Source: BP-464 sp045805505
GTDB lineage: Bacteria; Actinomycetota; Thermoleophilia; Solirubrobacterales; Solirubrobacteraceae
DNA length: 64,000 nucleotides
Direction: 5' to 3'
NCBI GenBank assembly: GCA_045805505.1
Contig: JBJMLA010000032.1
Span: forward strand, 62,001 to 126,000
Made by a program: the position numbers and the translations under genes. The notes beneath the pieces are model-generated. The model worked only from the letters and a program-made list of their open reading frames with translations. It was not told where the DNA came from and searched no databases. Below, piece after piece: positions 48,503-56,178 of the stretch. The first letter of the stretch is position 1. Each line of letters starts with the position of its first letter.

Positions 48503-48861
48503 TCCCGCGCGGCGTCCAGATCGGCGCCATCATCGCCGCGCTCGCCGCGGTCGTGGCCTTCGTGCCGCACGGCGGATCGACCGCCGGCTTCATCGGCAGG
48601 ATCATCTCGATCACGCTGACGATCCTGTTCGTGCTGTTCGCCGTGCGGCTATACCAGATGTTCCGCGACGACATCTATGGCCTGGGCGATCAGCACCGCG
48701 CGATCCTCTACGGGTCGGTCGGCGCGTTCGTGCTGGCGATGGCCTGGCGCGAGAAGCTCTTCGACAGCGGCGGCGGCTCGCTGCTGTGGGTCGTGATGAT
48801 CGCCGGAGCGATGGGCGGGCTCTACGCCTGCTTCATGCGCTGGCGCGCCTATCGGATCTAG
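48499..48861 (+). CDS. Small membrane protein coupled to the PhoB-like gene, 120 aa
   Basis: Four hydrophobic segments (about 7-25, 32-50, 70-82 and 92-110) are separated by short polar loops; the first loop reads PHGGSTAGFIGR and the second RLYQMFRDDIYGLGDQHRAIL. Translation starts at GTG 48499 inside the regulator's stop, so expression is tied to it. No family is recognised. Co-expression with the response regulator suggests a membrane component of the signalling circuit, but there is no kinase domain. Confidence 0.68.
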   Translation: MIPRGVQIGAIIAALAAVVAFVPHGGSTAGFIGRIISITLTILFVLFAVRLYQMFRDDIYGLGDQHRAILYGSVGAFVLAMAWREKLFDSGGGSLLWVVMIAGAMGGLYACFMRWRAYRI

Positions 48862-48924
48862 TCCGGCGCACTTCCGCGTGATTTCGCAGCACCCGCGCAG
48901 CACGCGCTGATCGATGGTGGGGTC

Positions 48925-49266
48925 ATGCCCCGCCTCCGATCGTCCTGCGGCCAGGCCTCTGTCGAGATGGTTGCCGTCCTGCCGCTCGCTGCGGTGGTCC
49001 TTGCCGTGCTCTGGCAGGCGGTGGTCGCGGGTCAGGCGGTATGGGGCGCGGCCGGTGCCGCGCGCGCGGCGGCGCGTGCGCAGGCGGTCGGCGGCGACGT
49101 GCGGGCCGCGGCGCGTGGGGCGCTGCCGGGTTCGCTGCGCTCGGGAGTGCGGGTGCGCGAGGGCTCGGATGGGGTGCGGGTCGGGATCCGGATCCCGCTG
49201 GTGCTCACGAAGGTGTCGCTGGGGACGATCGAGGGGCGGGCGCAGCTGCCGCCGCAGGGGTCGTGA
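48925..49266 (+). CDS. TadE-like pseudopilin/assembly protein
   Basis: 113 residues. A short basic N-terminus with GQASVEMVAVLPL leads into a hydrophobic helix (about 12-38), the TadE-family signature in which a Gly-Gln-x-Ser-x-Glu precedes the membrane helix. An alanine-rich helix and small beta domain follow. TadE-type pseudopilins belong to Flp/Tad pilus machinery. The motor and secretin genes (tadA, tadB, tadC, rcpA) are not nearby. Its stop overlaps the start of the next TadE-like gene. Confidence 0.78.
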   Translation: MPRLRSSCGQASVEMVAVLPLAAVVLAVLWQAVVAGQAVWGAAGAARAAARAQAVGGDVRAAARGALPGSLRSGVRVREGSDGVRVGIRIPLVLTKVSLGTIEGRAQLPPQGS

Positions 49267-49619
49267 TGGGGCGGGCGGCCGGACGTGTGGGCCGGGGCGA
49301 GGCTGGACAGTCGACGGTGGAGCTAGTGGCGCTGCTGCCGCTCCTGGCGGTCGTCGGCCTGGCGTGCGCACAGCTGCTGATGGCCGGGGCGGCGCGGGAG
49401 TTCGCCGGCAACGCCGCGGAGGCCGCGGCGGTGGCGATGCTGCAGGGCGGCGATCCGCAGGATGCCGCGCGCGCCGCGGTCCCGGGGTGGGCGCGCTCGA
49501 AGATCGCGGTCGACGTCAAGGGCGGGACGGTCCGCGTCCAGGTGGACCCGGCGCCGCTGGTCCCGCCGCTGGCTGATCTGCTGACCGCGCAGGCGGTGGC
49601 GCACTCGGGGGCGCGATGA
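49266..49619 (+). CDS. TadE-like protein, second copy
   Basis: 117 residues with the same layout as its neighbour: GQSTVELVALLPLLAVVGLA, then an Ala-rich amphipathic helix (AREFAGNAAEAAAVAMLQGG) and a short beta-hairpin segment. The ATG at 49266 overlaps the previous stop; a GTG one codon upstream is also possible. Its stop overlaps the fused TadG-like gene (ATGA), so the three genes make one translationally coupled unit. Confidence 0.75.
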   Translation: MGRAAGRVGRGEAGQSTVELVALLPLLAVVGLACAQLLMAGAAREFAGNAAEAAAVAMLQGGDPQDAARAAVPGWARSKIAVDVKGGTVRVQVDPAPLVPPLADLLTAQAVAHSGAR

Positions 49620-51574
49620 ACGCCTTGGATCTTCTCGCGCGGCTGTTCGTCGAGCCCGCGCCGGCGGAGCACGACGTCCGCTGGGTGCCGCCGGCGGAGC
49701 CCGCTCGACCGGCGTCGGCGGTGAGGCCGCGCCGAGTCGCGGTGGTCTGCGCGCCACGCGACGCGCGGGTGGCCGGTGGTGCGGCGGCGCTGTCGCTCGG
49801 CGCGTCCGGCGAGCTGCCCCTGGTGCTCGAATGGGGCAGCGAGGGCGACCGCACCGCGCGCCCGGCGACGCCGACGGCACGACGTGCCGCGGCCGCGCTC
49901 CAGGAGGCAGGCGAAGCGGCCGTGGCCGGCGGGCGCCTGGTGCGCGTCGCGCTGCCCGACGACGAGGAGGACGCGGCGGCCTCGGCGCGGTCGGTCATCC
50001 GCCAGGCCACCGAGCCGACGGTGCTGGTGGTGGCCCGTCCGCGCGGCGCGGCGATGGAGCAGGCACTCGGCGAGCAGGACGTGATCCTTCTGGCGGTCCG
50101 GCCCGGCGACGACGAGGAGCTGACGGCGCTGGCGCGCGAATCGCTGCAGCGCCTGGCGCCGTGCGAGCTCATCCAGCTGCCGGCCTCTCCGGGGGCCGCG
50201 GCGCTCGCGCGCTCGGGCACGGCGCTGGTCGCCCCGCTGCGCGCGCCGTTCCGCGCCGCACTCGGGACATCTCCGGCGGGCGAGGTCGGGCAGGCGCTCT
50301 TCCCTTTGATGGCCGGCCTTCTGGTGGTGGTCCTCTGCGCGATCGTGGCGGGCGCCATCGCGCATGGTCTGGGGGAGCGGGCCGACTCCCAGCGGGCCGC
50401 CGACCTCGGCGCGCTCTCCGGCGCCCGGGCGATGCGGGCCGTCTACGACCGTCTGTTCGAGCCGCCGCTGATCGACGGGCGGCCCAACCCCGCGCACCTG
50501 GAGCGTGCGGCGTATCTCGCGCTCGGTGCGCGTTCCGCACGGGAGATCGCCGAGAAGAACGGCGCGGAGGAGATCTCGGTGTCGTTTCCCGCGGCGGACG
50601 CGGTCGCGCCGACTCGGATCCGGGTCGCCGTCGGCGACGCCGTCGCGGTCAAGGGCGGGGGAGAGGTGGAGCCGCGCGTCGCCGCCGAGGCGCAGCTGGC
50701 GCCGCCCGCTTCCGCTGCCGTGCCGAGCGCCGGCCAGGGCGAGTACCCCGGCCCGTACGCGTACCGGCAGGGCAAGCCGATGCGCCCCGACACCGCCCAG
50801 GCGTTCGACCGGCTCGCCGAGGCGGCGAGCGCGGACGGTGTGTCCCTGATCGTCGTCAGCGGCTACCGCAGCAACGCCGAGCAGGCGGTCCTATGGGCGC
50901 GGCACCCAGACCCGAAGTGGGTTGCGCGCCCCGGCACGTCACTGCACCGCCTGGGCACCGAGCTCGACCTCGGCCCCTCGTCGGCCTACCCCTGGCTCTA
51001 CGCGAACGCTCCGCGCTTTCACTTCATCAAGCGCTACGCGTGGGAGCCGTGGCACTTCGGCTACGTCCTCAACGCCGGCACCGCGTCGGTGGGCTACGGG
51101 GCCTCGGCCGCCGAGGCGCGCAGCGTCGGTGTGCCGGACTTCGTGCCGGCGCAGTTCGTCCCGGCCTTCGCCGCGGCCGCCCAGCGCTGGAACGTCTCGG
51201 CCACGCTGCTGGCCGCGCAGGCCTACAAGGAGTCGGGCTTCAACCCGATGGCCCGCTCACCCGCGGGCGCGCAGGGGATCGCGCAGTTCATGCCGGGGAC
51301 CGCGGCCGCCTACGGGCTCGACGACCCGTTCGACGCCACGCAGGCGATCGACGCCCAAGCCCACATGATGCGCGACCTCCTGCGCCAGTTCGCGTCGGTG
51401 CCATTGGCGCTGGCCGCCTACAACGCCGGCTCGGGCCGCGTCGGGGCCTGCATGTGCATCCCGCCGATCCCCGAGACGCAGGCCTACGTGGCGGCGATCC
51501 TAGGGATGCTCAACGGGATGGGCGACTCGGCCGGCCTGCTCAGCGGCGGCTTGGAGATCCGGCTGGTGCAGTGA
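49616..51574 (+). CDS. TadG-like protein fused to VanY-type carboxypeptidase and lytic transglycosylase
   Basis: 652 residues in four parts. Residues 40-215 are an alpha/beta region of unknown type (VAVVCAPRDARVAGG, VLVVARPRG). Residues 228-275 contain a membrane helix followed by DSQRAADLGALSGARAM, the TadG/Flp-assembly signature. Residues 378-488 are an LAS/M15B D-Ala-D-Ala carboxypeptidase domain with zinc ligands His444, Asp451 (H-x6-D) and His480 (EPWHFGY). Residues 512-635 are a transglycosylase domain with catalytic Glu539 (AYKESGFNP), GAQGIAQFMPGTA and AYNAGSGRV. Both hydrolase sites are complete. Cell-wall remodelling at a pilus-like structure is the likely role. It is coupled to two TadE-like genes. 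Confidence 0.85.
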   Translation: MNALDLLARLFVEPAPAEHDVRWVPPAEPARPASAVRPRRVAVVCAPRDARVAGGAAALSLGASGELPLVLEWGSEGDRTARPATPTARRAAAALQEAGEAAVAGGRLVRVALPDDEEDAAASARSVIRQATEPTVLVVARPRGAAMEQALGEQDVILLAVRPGDDEELTALARESLQRLAPCELIQLPASPGAAALARSGTALVAPLRAPFRAALGTSPAGEVGQALFPLMAGLLVVVLCAIVAGAIAHGLGERADSQRAADLGALSGARAMRAVYDRLFEPPLIDGRPNPAHLERAAYLALGARSAREIAEKNGAEEISVSFPAADAVAPTRIRVAVGDAVAVKGGGEVEPRVAAEAQLAPPASAAVPSAGQGEYPGPYAYRQGKPMRPDTAQAFDRLAEAASADGVSLIVVSGYRSNAEQAVLWARHPDPKWVARPGTSLHRLGTELDLGPSSAYPWLYANAPRFHFIKRYAWEPWHFGYVLNAGTASVGYGASAAEARSVGVPDFVPAQFVPAFAAAAQRWNVSATLLAAQAYKESGFNPMARSPAGAQGIAQFMPGTAAAYGLDDPFDATQAIDAQAHMMRDLLRQFASVPLALAAYNAGSGRVGACMCIPPIPETQAYVAAILGMLNGMGDSAGLLSGGLEIRLVQ

Positions 51575-51595
51575 GCCGGCCGTAGGATCGGGCGC

Positions 51596-51904
51596 GTGAG
51601 CATCGTCAAGATCAACGCCATCACCGTGGAGCGCTCGCGGTTCGACGAGTTCGCCGAGCGGTTCGCGTCGCGTGCCGGCAAGGTGGAGGAGGCCGCGGGC
51701 TTCGAGTCGTTCGACCTGCTGCGCCCCAACGACGACCGCGACGTCTGCCTGGTGGTCACGCGCTGGCGCTCGGAGGAGGACTTCCAGGCGTGGGTGCAGA
51801 GCCCGGACTTCCGGGCCGGCCACGCGCAGCATCGCGAGGGCGGGCCGATCGGGACGTCGAGCGAGATCTGGTCCTTCGACGTGCTCGAGCGCGTCGACGC
51901 CTAG
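51596..51904 (+). CDS. mhuD: MhuD-like haem-degrading monooxygenase
   Basis: 102 residues of the antibiotic-biosynthesis-monooxygenase fold. The alignment to mycobacterial MhuD is close: VKINAI at the start with Asn7, RF..RA..VE..GF..F.LLRP in the middle, Trp66 in FQAWV, and haem-ligand His at 76 (one residue shifted). The enzyme would open haem to release iron. The start is GTG 51596. It converges on the small membrane gene with a four-base overlap. No haem uptake genes adjoin it. Confidence 0.85.
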   Translation: MSIVKINAITVERSRFDEFAERFASRAGKVEEAAGFESFDLLRPNDDRDVCLVVTRWRSEEDFQAWVQSPDFRAGHAQHREGGPIGTSSEIWSFDVLERVDA

Positions 51905-52278
51905 GACTTCTCGCGCGGCCGGCGCCGCAGGCCCATCACGAGCAGCAGCGCGATGATCGCAGCGGCCGTATCGAGCCACAGGCCCCAGCCCGCGTCGAGC
52001 AGGCCTTCGCTCTCGACGTCCTGAAGGTCGACGATCGCGGTGACCACGGCGATCGCCGCGGCCAGCGCGGCGAACAGCAGGTAGAAGCGGCGGCGGAACA
52101 GCATGATCGCGATCGCGTAGGCCACCGCGCAGCCGATGATGATCGAGCCGTCGCGGTCCGAGCCGTTGGCGAGGTTCTCGCCCGTGGCCGCCACGACGAT
52201 CCACGGCCCCAGCGCGCCGATGACCATCAGCCCCGCGGCGCCGAGCGCCGTGAGGCGCAGATCGCGGGTCGAGATCAC
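51901..52278 (-). CDS. Small membrane protein downstream of the molybdopterin oxidoreductase
   Basis: 125 residues with four hydrophobic helices (LTALGAAGLMVIGALGPWIV, IIIGCAVAYAIAIMLF, LLFAALAAAIAVVTAIV and LWLDTAAAIIALLLVMGL) and a basic C-terminus. The start is GTG 52278, inside the stop codon of the oxidoreductase gene (GTGA), so the two are co-translated. It has no haem-ligand histidines of the kind found in membrane anchors of respiratory molybdoenzymes. Function unknown. Confidence 0.72.
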   Translation of the reverse strand: MISTRDLRLTALGAAGLMVIGALGPWIVVAATGENLANGSDRDGSIIIGCAVAYAIAIMLFRRRFYLLFAALAAAIAVVTAIVDLQDVESEGLLDAGWGLWLDTAAAIIALLLVMGLRRRPREKS

Positions 52279-54500
52279 GCAGCCACGCCGCCCGCCGCCT
52301 CGACGACGATCGGGATCCCGTTGAGGATCGCCGTGCCGGTGATCGGCTCGAGGTCGAGCTCGTCGGTCAGGACGTTGGTGTTGACGCCGGCGTGCTCGCG
52401 GGCGACCGCCATGTCGACGCCCGGCACCGCGTGGCCCCAGCCGTGGGGGATCGAGACGACCCCCGGCATGATCCGGTCGGTGACCTCGACGGGCACCTCG
52501 ATCGCGCCGGCGCGCGAGGAGACCCGTGCCAGGCCGCCGTCGATCAGCCCGAGCCGCAGCGCGTCGTCGGGATGCACGTGCGCGGTGCAGCGCACCGGCC
52601 CCCGGACGAGCAGCGGGAGGTTGTGCATCCACGAGTTGTTCGAGCGCAGGTCGCGCCGGCCGATGAGGACCATGCCGTCGGCGGGGGCGTCGAGCGCGGC
52701 GCGCAGGCGCGGCACGTCGGCGACGATCTCGGCGGGCGCGAGCTCGACCATCCCCGACGGCGTGCGCAGCACCTCGGGCAGACGTGGCTCGAGCGGGCCG
52801 AGGTCTATCCCGTGGGGTGCCGCGGCGACGATGTCCATCGACAGCTCGTAGGGCCCGCTGCGCAGGAGGATGTCGAGGATCCGCTCGGGGCCGGTCCACG
52901 GCGCGCAGGCCGTGACCACGTCGGCCGGATCCTGCCCGGAGAGCGGCGAGGCCGGGTCGGCGGTCTCGCGGCGGGCGGTCTCGGTGGCGACCATCAGGTC
53001 GAGCGCCTCGATGTCGGCGTCCGCGCCGGCGCCGGCGGCGATGCCGGTCAGCTTCAGCAGCGTCTCCCACTCGTCGAGCGCGTTGTCGGCCGGCTCGAAC
53101 ACCGGGCCCGACCACTTCGCGATGTTGCGCACCGCGAACTGGTTGAACACGAGGTCGTACTGCGAGTGCTCGAGCGCGGAGAGGGCGGGGAGGATGACGT
53201 CGGCGTGGCGCGTGGTCTCGTTGACGTAGATGTCGAGCGAGACCATGAAGTCCAGCGACGCGACCGCCGCGGTCAGGCGGTCGACGTTCGGCGTGCTCGA
53301 GACGGGGTTGCCGCCGATGGTGAACAGCGCGCGGACCTGCCCCTCGCCCGGCGTCTCGATCTCCTCGGCCAGGCAGGCGACCGGGAACTCTCCGAGCACC
53401 TCGTTGGCGCCGCGCACGCGGCTGGTCCAGCGGCCGACCGCGACGCCCTTGCCCTTGCCCGGCGCGCCCTTGGTGTTCGGCGCGCCCGCGGCGCCCTTCG
53501 GGAACATCGCCCCGCCGGGCCGGTCGAGGTTGCCGGTCAGCGCGTTGAGCACGTCGATCAGCCACGACGCGGTGGTGCCGAAGGTCTGCGTTGTGGTCCC
53601 GATGCGCCCGTAGACCACGCCGCCGTCGGCCGCCGCCAGCTCGCGGGCGATCCGGCGCACGTGGGCGGCCGGGATGCCCGTGGCCGCCGCGACCGCGTCG
53701 GCGGTGAACGGCTCGACGAGCACGCGCACCTCCTCGACGCCCGAGAGCCACTCGCCGCAGGCGCCGGGGTCGACCAGGTCCTCGGCGAACAGCGTGTTGG
53801 CCAGCCCCGCGAGGAACAGCGCGTCGGCGCCCGGCCGGATGAACAGGTGCTCGTCGGCGGCCTGGGCGGTGCGGGAGACCCGGGGATCCACCACGACGAC
53901 CTTGCCGCCGCGCGCCTGGATGCCCTTGAGCCGGCCGCGCACGTCGGGCGCGGTCATCAGCGAGCCGTTCGACGCCAGCGGGTTGGCGCCCAGGCACAGG
54001 AAGTAGGAGGTGCGGTCGAGGTCGGGGATCGGCACGCTCAGCGAGTTGCCGAACATCAGCCCGCAGGCCAGCTGCTTGGGGTACTGGTCGACCGTCGAGG
54101 CCGAGAAGACATTGCGGGTGCCGAGCGCCTTGACGAACACGCGGCCGTAGATCAGCGGCGAGAGCCCGTGCGCGGACGGGTTGCCGAGGTAGACGGCCGC
54201 CGCGTTGCGCCCGCCCTCGGCGAGGATCGGCGTGAGCTTCTCCTCGATCAGCGCGAACGCCTCGCCCCACGTGGCCGGCGCGAACGACCCGTCGGCCTGC
54301 TTGATCAGCGGCGTCCGGACGCGGTCGGGATCCTCGTGGAGCTCCTTGACGCTGACGCCCTTGGGACAGAGGAAGCCGTGGCTGAAGACGTCCTGCGCGT
54401 CGCCGCGCACCTTCTGCACGCTGCCGTTGACCGTGAGCTCGAGTCCGCACGTGGCCTCACACAGCGGGCAGGTGCGAAAGGCCGTCCGTGATTCCCCCAT
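52275..54500 (-). CDS. Molybdopterin oxidoreductase (formate dehydrogenase/nitrate reductase-like alpha subunit)
   Basis: 741 residues. The N-terminal 4Fe-4S site has Cys11, Cys14, Cys18 and Cys45 (CPLCEATCGL ... GFLCPKG). The cofactor-binding domains contain YLGNPSAHGLSP, CLGANPLASNGSL, VVVDPRVSRTAQAADEHLFI and TIGGNPVSSTPN, and the C-terminal molydopterin dinucleotide domain has SRAGAIEVPVEVTDRIMPG and SIPHGWGH. Short single-subunit forms like this occur in Actinobacteria and may oxidise formate or reduce a small oxyanion; the substrate is not determined. There is no FdhD, FdhE or electron-transfer subunit adjacent. Confidence 0.88.
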   Translation of the reverse strand: MGESRTAFRTCPLCEATCGLELTVNGSVQKVRGDAQDVFSHGFLCPKGVSVKELHEDPDRVRTPLIKQADGSFAPATWGEAFALIEEKLTPILAEGGRNAAAVYLGNPSAHGLSPLIYGRVFVKALGTRNVFSASTVDQYPKQLACGLMFGNSLSVPIPDLDRTSYFLCLGANPLASNGSLMTAPDVRGRLKGIQARGGKVVVVDPRVSRTAQAADEHLFIRPGADALFLAGLANTLFAEDLVDPGACGEWLSGVEEVRVLVEPFTADAVAAATGIPAAHVRRIARELAAADGGVVYGRIGTTTQTFGTTASWLIDVLNALTGNLDRPGGAMFPKGAAGAPNTKGAPGKGKGVAVGRWTSRVRGANEVLGEFPVACLAEEIETPGEGQVRALFTIGGNPVSSTPNVDRLTAAVASLDFMVSLDIYVNETTRHADVILPALSALEHSQYDLVFNQFAVRNIAKWSGPVFEPADNALDEWETLLKLTGIAAGAGADADIEALDLMVATETARRETADPASPLSGQDPADVVTACAPWTGPERILDILLRSGPYELSMDIVAAAPHGIDLGPLEPRLPEVLRTPSGMVELAPAEIVADVPRLRAALDAPADGMVLIGRRDLRSNNSWMHNLPLLVRGPVRCTAHVHPDDALRLGLIDGGLARVSSRAGAIEVPVEVTDRIMPGVVSIPHGWGHAVPGVDMAVAREHAGVNTNVLTDELDLEPITGTAILNGIPIVVEAAGGVAA

Positions 54501-54523
54501 GGCGCGATCCTAACGGCGCGCGC

Positions 54524-56152
54524 CTACTCCGGTTCGAGCAGTCCTCGCGACTCGACGACGGCCAGCGCGAGCGTCTTGTAGCCGACGGTGTCGAAGACCA
54601 CCGTGAGCATCCCGTCGTCGGCCGACTGGATCGTCCCGGAGCCCCACTCGGGATGCTCGACCCGCGAGCCGATCTCGAACCCCTCCGGGACGTCGGCCGA
54701 GGTCTCGCCTCCGCCCGCGTCGCAGACGTCGCATGCGCCGCACGGCGGCGCGAAGGTCTCGCCGAAGTAGCCGAGCACGAACGCCCGCCGGCACGAGTCG
54801 GCCTCGGCGTAGCCGCGCATCATCTCGACGCGCGAGCGGTCGAACTGCTCGCGGTCCTGCTCGGCGCGCGCCGCCTGCTCGATGCAGTCGGCCAGCTCGT
54901 CCTCGTCGCACGCCGCGGCGACCTTGCCGTCCTCGCGGATCAGGACCGCGCCCGTCTCCTCGAGCCGGTGCACGGCGGTGACGACCTTGGTCTGGGACAG
55001 CGCGAGCTCCTCGACGATCGCACCGGGCTCCACCGCCCGGCCGGCGGCGTGCAGCACGCGGGCGATCCGGTCCATCGCCGCGTGGTCGACCTTGCCGCTG
55101 GCGAAGAACCGCCGGCGCCCGACGTCCTCGGTGCGGTAGAAGAGCACGGCCTCGGCCGGTGCCCCGTCGCGCCCCGCGCGGCCGAGCTCCTGGTAGTAGG
55201 AGTCCAGCGAGTCCGAGATGTCGTGGTGATAGACGAAGCGGACGTCGGCCTTGTCGATCCCCATGCCGAAGGCGATCGTCGCGACCATCACGTCGACCTC
55301 GCCGTCGTCGGCCATGAACGCCTCCTGCGCGGCGTCGCGGCGCTTGGCGCTCATCCCGCCGTGATACGCCGTGGCGCGCACGCCGGCTCGGCGCAGCTTC
55401 TCGGCGAGCTGCTCGGAGCCCTTTTGGGTCGCGACGTAGACGATGCCCGGCTTGGCGGCGGCCACCACCGCGTCGACGAGCGCCCGCGTCTTGGCCTCCC
55501 CGTCGTGGAAGCGGCGCACCGAGAGGTGGATGTTGGGCCGGTCGAAGCCGCGCACGATGAGCTCCGGGTCCTCCATCCCGAGCCTGGCGACGATCTCCTC
55601 GCGGACCGGCGGCGCGGCGGTGGCGGTCAGCGCGAGCACGGTCGGCCGGCCGAGCGCCTCGATCACCCCGTCCAGGCCGAGGTAGTCAGGGCGGAAGTCG
55701 TGGCCCCACTGCGAGACGCAGTGCGCCTCGTCGACGACGAACAGCGAGGGCCGAGCCGCCACCAGCTCGGCGAGCGTCTCGTCATTGGCCAGCTGCTCGG
55801 GGGCCAGCAGGACGAACTCGATCTCGCCGTCCTGGACGCCCTCGATCGCCTCCTCGCGCTCCGCGTCGCCCATCGTCGAGTTCAGGGTCGTCGCCTCGCC
55901 TTCGTCGACGGCCTCCATCTGGTCGCGCTGCAGGGCGATCAGCGGCGAGACGACGATCGTCGGCCCGTCGATCAGCAGGCCCGCCAGCTGGTAGATCGCC
56001 GACTTCCCCGAGCCCGTCGACATGACGGCCAGCGTGTCGCGCCCGTCGAGCACCGCCTCGACCGCCTCGAGCTGGCCGGGCCGCAGCTCGTCGTAGCCGA
56101 GTTTCTCGCGCGCCACCGCCCGGATGTCCCGCTCCCCGGGCATGCGAGTCAC
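54524..56152 (-). CDS. recQ: RecQ family DNA helicase with C-terminal Tudor-like domain
   Basis: 542 residues. Helicase domains have STGSGKS (Walker A), VVDEAHCVSQWGHDFRPDY (DEAH), ALTATAAPPVREEI, IAFGMGIDKADVRFVYHHD and SYYQELGRAGRDG. The RecQ zinc site (YAEADSCRRAFVLGYFGE followed by CGACDVC) and winged helix follow. The usual HRDC domain is absent. Instead residues 492-542 (GSRVEHPEWGSGTIQSADDG, TVVFDTVGYKTLAL) resemble the C-terminal Tudor-like domain of PcrA/UvrD. RecQ unwinds forked and recombination DNA 3' to 5'. ATGs at codons 1 and 4 are possible starts. Divergent from uvrC. Confidence 0.9.
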   Translation of the reverse strand: MTRMPGERDIRAVAREKLGYDELRPGQLEAVEAVLDGRDTLAVMSTGSGKSAIYQLAGLLIDGPTIVVSPLIALQRDQMEAVDEGEATTLNSTMGDAEREEAIEGVQDGEIEFVLLAPEQLANDETLAELVAARPSLFVVDEAHCVSQWGHDFRPDYLGLDGVIEALGRPTVLALTATAAPPVREEIVARLGMEDPELIVRGFDRPNIHLSVRRFHDGEAKTRALVDAVVAAAKPGIVYVATQKGSEQLAEKLRRAGVRATAYHGGMSAKRRDAAQEAFMADDGEVDVMVATIAFGMGIDKADVRFVYHHDISDSLDSYYQELGRAGRDGAPAEAVLFYRTEDVGRRRFFASGKVDHAAMDRIARVLHAAGRAVEPGAIVEELALSQTKVVTAVHRLEETGAVLIREDGKVAAACDEDELADCIEQAARAEQDREQFDRSRVEMMRGYAEADSCRRAFVLGYFGETFAPPCGACDVCDAGGGETSADVPEGFEIGSRVEHPEWGSGTIQSADDGMLTVVFDTVGYKTLALAVVESRGLLEPE

Positions 56153-56166
56153 GTACCCGGCCGACC

Positions 56167-56172
56167 TACCCT
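56167..56172 (+). promoter_or_regulatory. Candidate -10 for leaderless uvrC
   Basis: TACCCT lies six bases before GTG 56179 in the 26-base gap between the divergent recQ and uvrC starts. There is no Shine-Dalgarno, so a leaderless transcript is likely. Confidence 0.35.
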
Positions 56173-56178
56173 GGACTC

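Noticed and set aside
51901..54450. Minus-strand frame of 849 codons overlapping the molybdopterin oxidoreductase
   Set aside because: Only its last 125 codons (from GTG 52278) look like a protein, with four membrane helices. The rest is a shadow of the oxidoreductase in another frame.
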